From positions 1,550,001-1,614,000 of the forward strand of contig NZ_CP033924.1 in assembly GCF_003815875.1 (NCBI RefSeq): a DNA stretch of 64,000 nt. Direction: 5' to 3'. Positions 45,364 to 54,510 of this stretch are shown piece by piece. Under the pieces are notes generated by a model. It was given only the letters and a program-made list of their open reading frames with translations. It was not told where the DNA came from and did not search any database. The stretch comes from Chryseobacterium lactis. GTDB taxonomy: Bacteria; Bacteroidota; Bacteroidia; Flavobacteriales; Weeksellaceae. Both the position numbers and the translations under genes were made by a program. The stretch's first letter is position 1; the number at the start of each line of letters is the position of its first letter.

Positions 45364-45726
45364 ATGATGAAATTATTATTGTGTTCCCTTGTTTTTTGTG
45401 CTTTAAGTAGCTGCACATGGACCCGAGGGAAGCATACCTACGAAAATGCATGGAATGTACCATCGCAGGCTTCAGTAGCTATAAATAGTACATCCAAAGA
45501 TAAATTCCCGATGGTGTTATATAATAGATCCAAAGAAAATATCCCATTAAAAGTTGTGATAAAGGATGATTCCTATTCAAAAGTTATAAACAGGAATGAT
45601 TCTCTTACAATTACTGCTCATATGAATAAGGGAATTGTTGTTTCTAACACAGGAAAGGGAGAAGGAGTGTTTAGAATAAAAGTATATAATCATAATGGAT
45701 CCATAAAAGAGAATCGTTTGAGATGA
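45364..45726 (+). CDS. small lipoprotein of the HTTM locus
   Basis: The 120-residue protein starts MMKLLLCSLVFCALSSC, a lipoprotein signal with lipobox LSSC. The mature part is beta-rich and basic (PLKVVIKDDSYSKVINRND) with no family that I recognise. Codons 1 and 2 are both ATG. It is followed 7 bases later by the one-TM protein gene. Confidence 0.75.
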   Translation: MMKLLLCSLVFCALSSCTWTRGKHTYENAWNVPSQASVAINSTSKDKFPMVLYNRSKENIPLKVVIKDDSYSKVINRNDSLTITAHMNKGIVVSNTGKGEGVFRIKVYNHNGSIKENRLR

Positions 45727-45733
45727 TAAGAAT

Positions 45734-46372
45734 ATGATTACACGTAGATCTTTTTTTTATTTCTCAATTGTGCAGATATTCTTAATTGTATTAGTCTGTT
45801 TTTCCAGTACAGTTGATTCTTATGAGCGATCTTCATCATACCAAAAAAATGAGTTTACAAAATATTTAAAAGAACTTAAAGGAAATGTTGTAGAATTTAA
45901 TTCTATTCCTGTCCTGAAACAGTATGAAGCAATTAGCGGGATTAATGCCGGCTATGGTTTTTTTGCTCCCAACGTAGCAAGTGCTTATATTCTTAAAGTT
46001 TCGGTGTATGATAAAAAAGATAAGGATAATATAAAAGTCTTTTTCTATCCTCCTTTTAAGACCCGTGAAGGACTAAACAGATATCATACGCTGCTTGGCT
46101 ATTTTCAGGACAGATTGACCATATTAGAAAATAAGTTGAATAAGAAAAAAGCTGAAGAGTTTAAAGAATCGGACAAGTACGGTGAGTATCTGGATATTTT
46201 TATAAAAAGTATTGGAAGATATTATTATAAAGAATACAATTCAGATCAGTATTTTGTTGAATGTACATTATATCTGTATCATTACCCTCTTTTGCGCGAA
46301 AGTATTCTCCAGAAAAAAGAACCTGTTTTAATCCAGTTATTAAATGTCAATGTCAACCCTCTCAAAAAATAA
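45734..46372 (+). CDS. one-TM protein with GYGFFAPN motif, SdpA-like in layout
   Basis: The 212-residue protein has one N-terminal TM (about 7-24) and an extracytoplasmic domain starting near EAISGINAGYGFFAPNVAS, followed by a beta/helical body (VFFYPPFKTREGLNRYHTLL). The GYGFF motif shortly after a single TM, and a directly following HTTM gene, parallel SdpA next to SdpB of Bacillus, where SdpA has a comparable W/Y-G-FF motif. Sequence similarity beyond that is not evident to me, so homology is only suggested. It overlaps the HTTM gene by 29 bases. Confidence 0.7.
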   Translation: MITRRSFFYFSIVQIFLIVLVCFSSTVDSYERSSSYQKNEFTKYLKELKGNVVEFNSIPVLKQYEAISGINAGYGFFAPNVASAYILKVSVYDKKDKDNIKVFFYPPFKTREGLNRYHTLLGYFQDRLTILENKLNKKKAEEFKESDKYGEYLDIFIKSIGRYYYKEYNSDQYFVECTLYLYHYPLLRESILQKKEPVLIQLLNVNVNPLKK

Positions 46373-47276
46373 ATTTAATTTCGAAAAAAACGTAATTCAA
46401 AACTTCTTGCTATACCGAAAGGAAGATAGAATGTTTTTTCCTTTTTTCAGGATTTCCATTGGGTTATTTTTCTTGGTACATTTTATATCGACCTTATCAG
46501 ACTTTAGCCTATTGTATACTGATGATGGATTGATTCCCTTGAACGTATTAAGCTTATTAAGAGTTGAAGTAATACCTACTCTGAATATTGTACTGAAGCT
46601 GCTGAATGGTTTTGGAGTGGAAAACATCTATACCATATATGCCTATATTATTCTGTATATTTTATTTTGTATTACCCTTACAGTAGGCCTTTTTAGCAGA
46701 TTTTCAGCCATTGTATTACTATTGCTGCACATTATTTTATTTCAATCATCCAATGCTTATATGTATGGGGTTGACTATTTTAAATCCATAGCAATGTTTT
46801 ATTGCGCTGTTTTTCCTGTTGGGAGCAAACTATCTTTAGATGCAACCCTATTTAAAAAAAAGGAATTTAACCCTTCTCCTTATCGTAATTTGCTGAAAAT
46901 CCATTTAAGTATTGTGTATTTTACTTCAGGCCTGGATAAAGCTTTTGGCGTGAACTGGTGGAATGGAGAATCTATTTGGAAATCTTTTCATTTACCAGGC
47001 TTTGAATCATACATTATCGAGAATTATGATGTTTTAAGCTCGTATCCGATATTACCCACTTTTATAGGGATATCGACAATGTGTATTGAATTGTTATATC
47101 CATTATTTATGTGGAAGAAATCAATGAAGGCGTACTGGTTGATTCTTGTTTTAGGCCTTCATATGGGAATTATTATAGCCATGAATTTATATTTTTTTGG
47201 AGCACTGATGATTCTTTTAAACCTTAGTGGCTTTTTAAATCTGGAAGAAAAAGGACAAGTTGCTCATGTTAGCTAA
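46344..47276 (+). CDS. HTTM-domain integral membrane protein (SdpB / gamma-carboxylase-like)
   Basis: The 310-residue protein has about seven TM segments and the HTTM pattern: FFPFFRISIGLFFLVHF, LLYTDDGLIPL, then SNAYMYGVDYFKSIAMFYC, the helix HLSIVYFTSGLDKAFGVNWW (a hallmark region with K and WWNG) and the final HMGIIIAMNLYFFG. HTTM proteins include vitamin K-dependent gamma-carboxylase and bacterial SdpB. It overlaps the genes on both sides, indicating coupled translation in one operon. Confidence 0.88.
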   Translation: MSMSTLSKNKFNFEKNVIQNFLLYRKEDRMFFPFFRISIGLFFLVHFISTLSDFSLLYTDDGLIPLNVLSLLRVEVIPTLNIVLKLLNGFGVENIYTIYAYIILYILFCITLTVGLFSRFSAIVLLLLHIILFQSSNAYMYGVDYFKSIAMFYCAVFPVGSKLSLDATLFKKKEFNPSPYRNLLKIHLSIVYFTSGLDKAFGVNWWNGESIWKSFHLPGFESYIIENYDVLSSYPILPTFIGISTMCIELLYPLFMWKKSMKAYWLILVLGLHMGIIIAMNLYFFGALMILLNLSGFLNLEEKGQVAHVS

Positions 47277-48924
47277 TCCAATATTTTCAAGCGATTATGC
47301 TTTTCCACTATTCTTTTTAGTAGTACTAACAATTTACTTATTGGTAGTAACAAAAGGTAATGTTGGTAAGATGGCAGTTAATATGGGAGACTGGTGTGTT
47401 CTGATTTTTTGTCTTTTTATCGTATTAAATATAATCATATACAATCCTTATAAGACAACATTCGCTGAAATATTATTTCCTGTTATTTATTTCTTAATCT
47501 ATATTACTTTAAGACTGATTTTAGGTAGCGGCGGTCATCCAAAAAATATACTATTCATTGTTTTTTTATTGGTAGTTGTGGAAGATATTGTAGGTTGGCT
47601 GCAGTTCTTTGATATCACGAGGAGTTTAAATAAAAATTTTCAGATTATGGGGAGCTTTGTCAGCCCGGCTTTGTTTACAAATTTTATTATAGTAGCTATT
47701 CCTGGAATTCTTTGGTTATACAAAAATGAAAAACATAAGATAGGAAAAATTACCTATATCCTTACAATTGTGACTTCAATCCTTATTTGTTTTCTCACAG
47801 ATTCAAAATTAAGCTGGCTGACAATAGCAATCATTTCTTTTATATATTTTTTGTTCCTATATAAGAATCAGATATCTGTCTGGAAGAAAATATTATTTTT
47901 TGCCTTTTCATGTGCCATTGCAGTCGTTGCGGTTTTAATATTTTTTCAGGATTCAACTTCGGGACGTTTTTTTGTTTTTAAGAACTCCCTGGCTTTATTG
48001 GGATCGTCATTTTATAAGGGTATTGGTATTGGCAACTTTGACTACTATTATAATCTGGTACAAGCCGATTATATAAGAATGCACCCATCCCGATACTTTA
48101 CTAATGTAACCTATATTGAAACAGCATATAATGAACCTTTGCAATTCCTTATTGAAGGAGGAATATTATCTTTTATACTAATGCTGTTTTTAGTATTCAA
48201 TGTATATAAATACAGAGTTTATCTGCTGAAAAATATAGAAATCACACTTGGGCTAGGTTCTTTTTTGATCATTTCTCTGTTTTCATTCCCTTTCAGAACA
48301 AGTGCTGTTTGTGTTCTTCTTATTTTGTATCTGGGTATTTTTCTTTCCGGCATAAAAAAAGAGAAAATTTCATGTAAGTACGGTAAAATTATTTTAGGAT
48401 TTATTGTGTTGATCAATACTATAACAATAATCAGAATAGCCGGGATCGAAAGTGATCTTATGAAATGGAGGGCTTTAGAACAACATGATGTAAGCCTGTC
48501 AAATAAACAATCTGAGTTGATATATAAAGATCTTTTTAAAACCTTTGGAAATGATAAAGATTTTTTGCTTGCTTTTGCAAACAACAGACTTGAATATAAA
48601 GACTTTGATACTGCAATAAAGCTTTTAGAAAGAGCTTCGCTCAGGAGTAGTAAACTGGATATATTTCTATTGCTTGGCGTTAATTATGAAAAAATTGGAA
48701 ATTATAGAAAAGCAGAAGAAAATTATATAAAATGTAAATACTTTGATCCAGATATTGTTAGGCCCCGGTATGAATTGATGAGGCTTTATCTCCAACAGAA
48801 AAGGCTGGAAGAAGCAAAAAAAACAGCACAAGATATACTTAATACTCCAATAAAAGTTAAAAGTAAACAAGCGTTTGAAATCAGAAAGTATGCCCAAAAG
48901 ATAATGGATATAAGAAGCTTATGA
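47266..48924 (+). CDS. O-antigen-ligase-like membrane protein with C-terminal TPR repeats
   Basis: I use ATG 47266 (MLANPIFSSDYAFPLFFLVV) over an in-frame TTG two codons before. About ten TM segments span residues 10-380, with the Wzy_C-like large loop before ETAYNEPLQFLIEGGILSFI. A cytoplasmic or periplasmic TPR region (about 440-550) has paired helices such as YKDFDTAIKLLERASLRSS and IGNYRKAEENYIKCKYFDPD. Known relatives polymerise or ligate glycans; none is evident here. It overlaps both neighbours. Confidence 0.82.
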   Translation: MLANPIFSSDYAFPLFFLVVLTIYLLVVTKGNVGKMAVNMGDWCVLIFCLFIVLNIIIYNPYKTTFAEILFPVIYFLIYITLRLILGSGGHPKNILFIVFLLVVVEDIVGWLQFFDITRSLNKNFQIMGSFVSPALFTNFIIVAIPGILWLYKNEKHKIGKITYILTIVTSILICFLTDSKLSWLTIAIISFIYFLFLYKNQISVWKKILFFAFSCAIAVVAVLIFFQDSTSGRFFVFKNSLALLGSSFYKGIGIGNFDYYYNLVQADYIRMHPSRYFTNVTYIETAYNEPLQFLIEGGILSFILMLFLVFNVYKYRVYLLKNIEITLGLGSFLIISLFSFPFRTSAVCVLLILYLGIFLSGIKKEKISCKYGKIILGFIVLINTITIIRIAGIESDLMKWRALEQHDVSLSNKQSELIYKDLFKTFGNDKDFLLAFANNRLEYKDFDTAIKLLERASLRSSKLDIFLLLGVNYEKIGNYRKAEENYIKCKYFDPDIVRPRYELMRLYLQQKRLEEAKKTAQDILNTPIKVKSKQAFEIRKYAQKIMDIRSL

Positions 48925-51038
48925 TCAAAAAAGAAATTATTCTGGTATTTTTTTTAGTTGCATTTTCGCTAGCATTTTCTCAAAATATCAGGAAAGATAC
49001 ACTCAAAAAAGAAAAAGAGATTGAAGCTGTAAACCTGAAAGCTCCGAATGTAAGATTTAAAAGAGGAAAAATTATTCTATCACCCGCACGAAATCCAATT
49101 GCTGACTCGCAAAACTCATGGGACTTTATTAAGAATTCAGGGTATGTGGAGGCCTCAGAAACCGGATCGGTTAAAATAAGACAGAAACCCACCACGATAT
49201 ATATCAATGATCGCAAAATTCAATTATCGGGAACGGAGCTAAAAAACTATTTAGAAGCTATCCCAAGTAATATGATTGTTCATATAGAAGTTATTGGTAC
49301 TCCGGATGCAACAAGTCCTGCAGATGAAATGTCCATTATTAAAATTACACTGCGGAATAGTGATTTTCAGGGTCTTAAATTAGGGATTGGTTCTTCTGTT
49401 GGATTCACCAAGAAAATGAATATGTCTGAAAATGCAAATATCAATTGGAAAGGCAAAAGAACAGAAATCCAAGCTTTTATCAGCAGTAACTACAAAGAAA
49501 ATCTGACCAATACTTCTTACACCACTGAATTTCGAAATAATATCTGGGATGTTCCCCAGAAAATGATTTCATTGAGCCAATCTAATATATATTCCCTGTT
49601 ATTCAATTATAAATCCAACAAAAGACATGTGATAAGTTTGTATACTGAGTATTCGCCTTCCACACTAAGAAATAAATTAAGCTCTGATAACGGATCTCCT
49701 ACTGTGGAGAGATTGGCTAAAAATGATTCTATTTTCCGATACCATTCATCAAATACAAATCAAGGTCCCAATACAACCATACAGATCAATTATACATTAA
49801 AAAACGACTCTGCAACAAGTACCCTCAAAGTACAGATGGAATATTTTAACTCTGATAAAAAGTATAACAATGCCTACCAGAGTTTTTATTTTAACAGTGG
49901 CAATTACATGAGTTCAGGAGAATATATAGATAAATCTGTACGAAGACTTAATCAGTATGTAGGAAATATTAATTATACTTTAAACACTAAAAAATGGGGA
50001 GATTGGTCTGTTGGTGGTCGTTTTTCTTACAATCAAATGGAAAATCCAATAGATATTTCCAAAAATAGTGTTCCTGTAACCGCAAGTAGTCAGGATTATA
50101 AAGAAAAATATTATGCCTTTTTTTTAGAGGGAAGCAAACAGTTTGAAAAAACATATATTCGTTTAGGGATAAGGCAGGAAAGTAACTTCATGAATTTCAT
50201 AGGTGGTAATTCTTTTGATTTGAAAGGATGGTATCCCAATATCCTGGTTCAGCAAAATTTTTCCGAGAGTTTTCAGATGGAGGCAAGCTACAAAAAATCT
50301 CTAGTGAGACCGGATTATTATTTGTTGAATTCTCTTCAAAGAAAAAGTACAGAGAATAGTGTTGTTACGACTTCCGGAAATATTACCCTTAGACCTCAGA
50401 TTGATCACGAAGTCGACATTTCTATGTATTACAAACAACAAATGCTTTCTTTGGGAATGCAATATTCTCCTAATTATATAAGCACTATTGTAATGAGGAG
50501 AGGAGAGAGGCTTACACAGGAATATAATAATTTTAGATTAATGACATTATATGCTTCATTATCTATTAATAAATCATTTAAAGATAAATATTTTATCCGT
50601 AATTATTTTACCATTAATTATTTACCCATAATTGAATTTGGAGATGTACAAAAACAAAGAACGACAGTTGCAATCAATAACAGAATCGTAGGAACAATTG
50701 TGTTGAAAAAAGATTACGTTATAGAAACTTCATTTGCTTTTACAACAAATTTTTACGACAGCTTTTATAAACATGGAGGTACCAGCAGTCTAAATCTTAC
50801 TCTTCAAAAAAAGATTCCAAATCTTAATCTTACGCTATATTTAACCGCTACCGATCTTTTAAAAGGAATGAAATCGTATGAAGAAGCATTGTATAGTATA
50901 ACCTATAATACACGTTCTTATGCTGATGCCAGAGGTGTTAAACTAGGACTGTACTGGACTTTTGGTAATCAAAAATTAAAATCAACTGAAAAAGAAGATT
51001 CTTTAACAGAAGATACAAAGAACAGAAATAAAAAGTAA
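48921..51038 (+). CDS. TonB-receptor-like outer-membrane beta-barrel protein
   Basis: The 705-residue protein has a signal peptide (LVFFLVAFSLAFSQ), a short plug-like region (IYINDRKIQLSGTELKNYLE, IEVIGTPDATSPADEMSIIKI) and a long barrel of alternating strands of the OMP_b-brl_3 type. No carboxypeptidase-like N-terminal domain or SusD partner is present. Its ATG overlaps the stop of the ligase-like gene by 4 bases. It would provide the outer-membrane step of the locus. Confidence 0.85.
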   Translation: MIKKEIILVFFLVAFSLAFSQNIRKDTLKKEKEIEAVNLKAPNVRFKRGKIILSPARNPIADSQNSWDFIKNSGYVEASETGSVKIRQKPTTIYINDRKIQLSGTELKNYLEAIPSNMIVHIEVIGTPDATSPADEMSIIKITLRNSDFQGLKLGIGSSVGFTKKMNMSENANINWKGKRTEIQAFISSNYKENLTNTSYTTEFRNNIWDVPQKMISLSQSNIYSLLFNYKSNKRHVISLYTEYSPSTLRNKLSSDNGSPTVERLAKNDSIFRYHSSNTNQGPNTTIQINYTLKNDSATSTLKVQMEYFNSDKKYNNAYQSFYFNSGNYMSSGEYIDKSVRRLNQYVGNINYTLNTKKWGDWSVGGRFSYNQMENPIDISKNSVPVTASSQDYKEKYYAFFLEGSKQFEKTYIRLGIRQESNFMNFIGGNSFDLKGWYPNILVQQNFSESFQMEASYKKSLVRPDYYLLNSLQRKSTENSVVTTSGNITLRPQIDHEVDISMYYKQQMLSLGMQYSPNYISTIVMRRGERLTQEYNNFRLMTLYASLSINKSFKDKYFIRNYFTINYLPIIEFGDVQKQRTTVAINNRIVGTIVLKKDYVIETSFAFTTNFYDSFYKHGGTSSLNLTLQKKIPNLNLTLYLTATDLLKGMKSYEEALYSITYNTRSYADARGVKLGLYWTFGNQKLKSTEKEDSLTEDTKNRNKK

Positions 51039-51094
51039 TTAATTACTGTAAAATAAGAATAGAGAAAATAAGCTGACAATAATTCAAAAACACA

Positions 51095-51117
51095 AAACCA
51101 CTGCAATGCAGTGGTTT
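51095..51117. terminator. bidirectional terminator ending the HTTM locus
   Basis: AAACCACTGCA and TGCAGTGGTTT form a perfect inverted repeat between convergent genes. Confidence 0.82.
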
Positions 51118-51129
51118 AATAATATCTGT

Positions 51130-51696
51130 TTATTCAACTGTAATCGTTGGATCCCAAACGCAATAGCTGTACAATATTTGCTTGTCACTGTTATTGGGAT
51201 CTAAAGTATATAAAGCAAAGAAAAGGGAGTAGTTTCCTTCTCCTGTACTTCCTATCGTTGCATCATAGCTGTAAAAATTTACGTTGGCAGGTATAGCAGG
51301 AAGCCCGTTTGTTTTTGTATGATCCGGTATCGCGGCCTGTTTTCTGTCTACAACATCGTAAACCATCGGGTTCCCATTAAATACTTCAACGCCGGCATAT
51401 TTTTTAAAACCATAGATAATGACTGCATCATCCGAATTCTGATAAATTGAACTTCCTCTGAAGGATACTCTGTCTCCGTTTCTTGCCTTTAGATTTAAAT
51501 CTCCCGTTGCCTGACCAAGAAGAGCGTTTGCAGCGGGAACAATCATATATTTGGCAATATGATCAACAGGTACCGGCTTGTCCATATTTGTACTGGGAGT
51601 AAGCCTGTTTTGTTGGATGTAATGTTTTACATAATCTGTGTCAATAACGACCATAATGTCTATAGCCTGGCTTGATGAAAATTGTGATGTGTCCAT
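51130..51696 (-). CDS. PixA/AidA-family inclusion body protein
   Basis: The 188-residue protein has no signal peptide and shows the PixA pattern: IDIMVVIDTDYVKHYIQQN, VDHIAKYMIVPAANALLGQA, GDRVSFRGSSIYQNSDDAVI and C-terminal SLFFALYTL ... SYCVWDPTITV. PixA forms crystalline inclusions in Xenorhabdus; AidA of Ralstonia is a quorum-regulated relative. It stands alone with its own terminator. Its role here is unknown. Confidence 0.9.
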   Translation of the reverse strand: MDTSQFSSSQAIDIMVVIDTDYVKHYIQQNRLTPSTNMDKPVPVDHIAKYMIVPAANALLGQATGDLNLKARNGDRVSFRGSSIYQNSDDAVIIYGFKKYAGVEVFNGNPMVYDVVDRKQAAIPDHTKTNGLPAIPANVNFYSYDATIGSTGEGNYSLFFALYTLDPNNSDKQILYSYCVWDPTITVE

Positions 51697-51920
51697 GTAT
51701 TATTATTTTTGATTGGTTTTTTCTTACTCGTTTGGCTTTTCAGATTCCGCCCCGTGATTAATTATGTGTGATTCCGGCTTCACTTTTTTTGTTGTAATTA
51801 CATCACAAATTTATGCAGGCAGGGATACCTATTCAAGAGTATAAATGCTGAAATTAGTACCTAGGTATTTATACTTAATTATTCTCTTTATTGTGATTTG
51901 TTTTGATTTTAAACAAAAAA

Positions 51921-51949
51921 TACCCCGAAAAGCTTAACTTCTCGGGGTA
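51921..51949 (-). terminator. terminator of the DUF6702 gene
   Basis: TACCCCGA and TCGGGGTA form an 8-bp stem; the minus strand continues ATTTTTTG. Confidence 0.85.
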
Positions 51950-51979
51950 CCCATTTATAATGGTTAAATCTAATTTCTT

Positions 51980-52450
51980 TTAAAAAGATACTTCATTCAC
52001 TTCTTTTCCTCTTTGGAAATTCATTGTTTTCTGGCTGCCTTTATAGGCAATATTCACCAGGTTGATCTGCTTAGGAAAAGCACTTAGAAGGATCGTATTC
52101 TTAATCTTTAAGGTGCTGATATCTGAAACTCCTCCGGTTTCAAAATACACCCATACAGTTTCTCCGCTTACCTGACTTCCGGTGAAGGTGATTGTTTTAG
52201 GAGCCCCATTCACAAATACATCAAAATTATTGTTCACATATTTTTTTACTTCTGCCTCAAATCCTGCCGTGTTCGGATTGATTTTAATAGCATCAGAGAT
52301 ATGGCTTGTATTCATTTTTGTGGTAAACTTCAATGTTTTGCTTCCATCAATATAATCCACCTTAGTCATTGAAGAGAAAAAGTCTACATACATAAAACTC
52401 ATTAACACAAAAAATGTTAAAATTCCTGATATATATAAAAGTTTTTTCAT
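51980..52450 (-). CDS. DUF6702-like membrane-anchored protein
   Basis: I start at MKKLLYISGILTFFVLM (ATG 52450), which gives a signal anchor; the longer frame to 52474 is less likely. The 156-residue product contains SMTKVDYIDGSKTLKFTTKM, a pattern that I recall from DUF6702, and a C-terminal basic strand region (NIAYKGSQKTMNFQRG). The function is unknown. It ends at its own terminator. Confidence 0.75.
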   Translation of the reverse strand: MKKLLYISGILTFFVLMSFMYVDFFSSMTKVDYIDGSKTLKFTTKMNTSHISDAIKINPNTAGFEAEVKKYVNNNFDVFVNGAPKTITFTGSQVSGETVWVYFETGGVSDISTLKIKNTILLSAFPKQINLVNIAYKGSQKTMNFQRGKEVNEVSF

Positions 52451-52508
52451 CTTAATTAATAAATTTACAATCATACTTGCTAGTTATGAGTCACAAATAA
52501 TATGCCAA

Positions 52509-53261
52509 TTAGAAGTTTACATTTACAGAATACTTATCATAAAATGCTTTAATATGCGCTACTGCCTCATCAGCAGTATCTACCACACGATAAAGATCAA
52601 GATCATCTTCAGCAATCATTCCTTCTTTTAGTAAGGTTGCCTTGAACCAATCTAATAATCCACCCCAAAATTCAGTTCCTACCAATACGATTGGAAATTT
52701 ACCAATTTTATTAGTTTGAATAAGGGTCATTGCTTCTGTCAGTTCATCCAATGTTCCAAAACCTCCGGGCATTACCACGAAACCTTGGGAATATTTCACA
52801 AACATTACCTTTCTCACGAAGAAGTAATCGAAATTCATTGAATAAGACTTGTTGATATAAGGGTTGAAATGCTGTTCAAAAGGAAGATCGATATTAAGTC
52901 CGATAGACTTCCCTTTTGCATTGAAAGCTCCTTTATTTCCTGCTTCCATAATTCCCGGTCCACCACCTGTAATAATTCCGAAACCTAATGCGGTAATTTT
53001 TTCAGCGATTTCAACGGCCATTTCGTAGTATTTATTTTCCGGCCTCAAACGTGCAGAGCCAAAGATAGAAACGCAAGGTCCAATCTTAGCCAGTTTTTCG
53101 TAGCCATCTACAAATTCAGCCATCACCTTGAAAACCATCCAGCTGTCTTTCGTGATGGTTTCATCCCAGGTTTTTTGTCTGAAACTATCGTGTAGTTTCG
53201 TTTCGTTAATGTCAAATTCCGGATTTACTAAACTTTCATCCCTGGTTCCATCAAGTTCCAT
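52509..53261 (-). CDS. LOG family / TIGR00730 Rossmann-fold protein
   Basis: The 250-residue cytoplasmic protein has FGSARLRPENKYYEMA, GITGGGPGIMEAGNKGA (nucleotide loop) and the signature PGGFGTLDELTEAMTLIQT. Characterised relatives release cytokinin bases or hydrolyse nucleoside monophosphates. Its start is 8 bases after the nucleotidyltransferase stop, on the same strand, so cotranscription is likely, but no pathway link is clear. Confidence 0.92.
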   Translation of the reverse strand: MELDGTRDESLVNPEFDINETKLHDSFRQKTWDETITKDSWMVFKVMAEFVDGYEKLAKIGPCVSIFGSARLRPENKYYEMAVEIAEKITALGFGIITGGGPGIMEAGNKGAFNAKGKSIGLNIDLPFEQHFNPYINKSYSMNFDYFFVRKVMFVKYSQGFVVMPGGFGTLDELTEAMTLIQTNKIGKFPIVLVGTEFWGGLLDWFKATLLKEGMIAEDDLDLYRVVDTADEAVAHIKAFYDKYSVNVNF

Positions 53262-53269
53262 TGCACAAT

Positions 53270-53983
53270 TTATTTAAAATATTTTTCGGCCTCTATTACG
53301 GATTCCGGTCTTCCGACATCGATAAGAATGCTGTCGTGTACAAAACCATGAATATGCTCGGTCTGCATCAGATCCAGATATTCTTCCATAACAGAAAATT
53401 TTCCTTTTCTTTTTATTTTTTCAAAAATGAGAGGATTGATACAATGAACACCACTGAAGGCAAGAGCTTTGAATCCTTTATTAAACTCGGCAAGCCTTTG
53501 TTCTCCTGTTTGCACATTCAACCAACCTCTTAAGACCATTTCATCATTGAAAAGAAGTTTTCTTGAACTTTCACGGTCTGAGACTGCTAAAGTAGCAAAA
53601 TCTTTTATCTTTTTATGATATTCTACCAATGTATTGATGTTTATGTTGGTTAAAATATCAGCGTTCATGATGAGGAAATCTTCTCCGTGGTCAAGAAATC
53701 TTCTAGCAAAAATTAAGCCGCCCCCGGTTTCAAGCAGTTCGTTGGACTCATCAGAGATTTCGATCTTACACTCGAAATTATTGTTTTTATTCAAAAAATC
53801 AACAATCTGATCTCCAAAATGATGGATGTTGATCACAAAATCTGTAATTCCGAAACTTTTTAAATATCTGATATTTCTTTCTAAAAGAGGAATACCATTT
53901 ACTTTTGCCAAAGCTTTTGGATGGTGGTCTGTAAAGGGTTTAAGCCTTGTTCCTTTTCCTGCTGCGAAAATAAGAGCCTTCAT
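53270..53983 (-). CDS. sugar-1-phosphate nucleotidyltransferase, MurU-like
   Basis: The 237-residue single-domain enzyme starts MKALIFAAGKGTRLKPFTDH with the GxGTRxxP...PK signature (HHPKALAKVNGIPLLERNI), then MNADILTN with the metal Asp. Length and N-terminus resemble MurU (MurNAc-1-phosphate uridylyltransferase) more than GlmU or RmlA. It is downstream of a RapZ-C protein and an APH-type kinase, which makes a salvage role plausible. Confidence 0.88.
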   Translation of the reverse strand: MKALIFAAGKGTRLKPFTDHHPKALAKVNGIPLLERNIRYLKSFGITDFVINIHHFGDQIVDFLNKNNNFECKIEISDESNELLETGGGLIFARRFLDHGEDFLIMNADILTNININTLVEYHKKIKDFATLAVSDRESSRKLLFNDEMVLRGWLNVQTGEQRLAEFNKGFKALAFSGVHCINPLIFEKIKRKGKFSVMEEYLDLMQTEHIHGFVHDSILIDVGRPESVIEAEKYFK

Positions 53984-53991
53984 AATATATG

Positions 53992-54050
53992 AGTAATAAG
54001 TGATGAGTAATGTATAATAAGTAACGTAAAATTACTTATTGCTCATTACT
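53992..54050. repeat. imperfect inverted repeat between the MurU-like and RapZ-C genes
   Basis: AGTAATAAGTGATGAGTAAT (53992-54011) and ATTACTTATTGCTCATTACT (54031-54050) match as reverse complements at 16 of 20 positions. It sits 9 bases upstream of the MurU-like start codon and could fold in the mRNA. Confidence 0.5.
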
Positions 54051-54462
54051 GATTATTAATATTCAGTTGTGGTTGTTCGTCATGCTGAAGAGTCACCAGC
54101 GTGCCTTCAGGATATTTTTGTTTGATGAATTCTGCAATCTTGATGGCAGAATACACCGATCTGTGTTGCCCACCGGTACATCCGAAATTGATTTGCAGGT
54201 TTTCAAATCCTCTTTCCAGATAATCTTCGATGTTGATGGAAACAATTGATTTTACAAGTTCCAGGAATTTGGGCATCTCTGTCTGGGTTTCAAGGTATTC
54301 CTGAACGCCTATGTCATTTCCGGTCTGGATTTTATATTCTTCAATTCGGCCTGGATTTAAAATTCCTCTGCAATCGAAAGCAAAACCGCCTCCGTTTCCT
54401 GAATGATCTTTTGGAATTCCTCCTTTCTTATACGAAAAACTGTGGATATCGATGTGTAGCAT
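54046..54462 (-). CDS. RapZ C-terminal-domain protein
   Basis: The 138-residue protein corresponds to only the C-terminal half of RapZ/YvcJ: IDIHSFSYKKGGIPKDHSGN, FAFDCRGILNPGR and GCTGGQHRSVYSAIKIAEF. The N-terminal P-loop ATPase half is absent. In E. coli this half senses glucosamine-6-phosphate and binds sRNA. It lies between an APH-type kinase and a MurU-like gene, so it may regulate or assist amino-sugar salvage. Confidence 0.88.
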   Translation of the reverse strand: MLHIDIHSFSYKKGGIPKDHSGNGGGFAFDCRGILNPGRIEEYKIQTGNDIGVQEYLETQTEMPKFLELVKSIVSINIEDYLERGFENLQINFGCTGGQHRSVYSAIKIAEFIKQKYPEGTLVTLQHDEQPQLNINNQ

Positions 54463-54510
54463 TTTCTTCTTTTTATTTTTAGTTTAGACCATTAAGGTCT
54501 TTTAAGTTTT

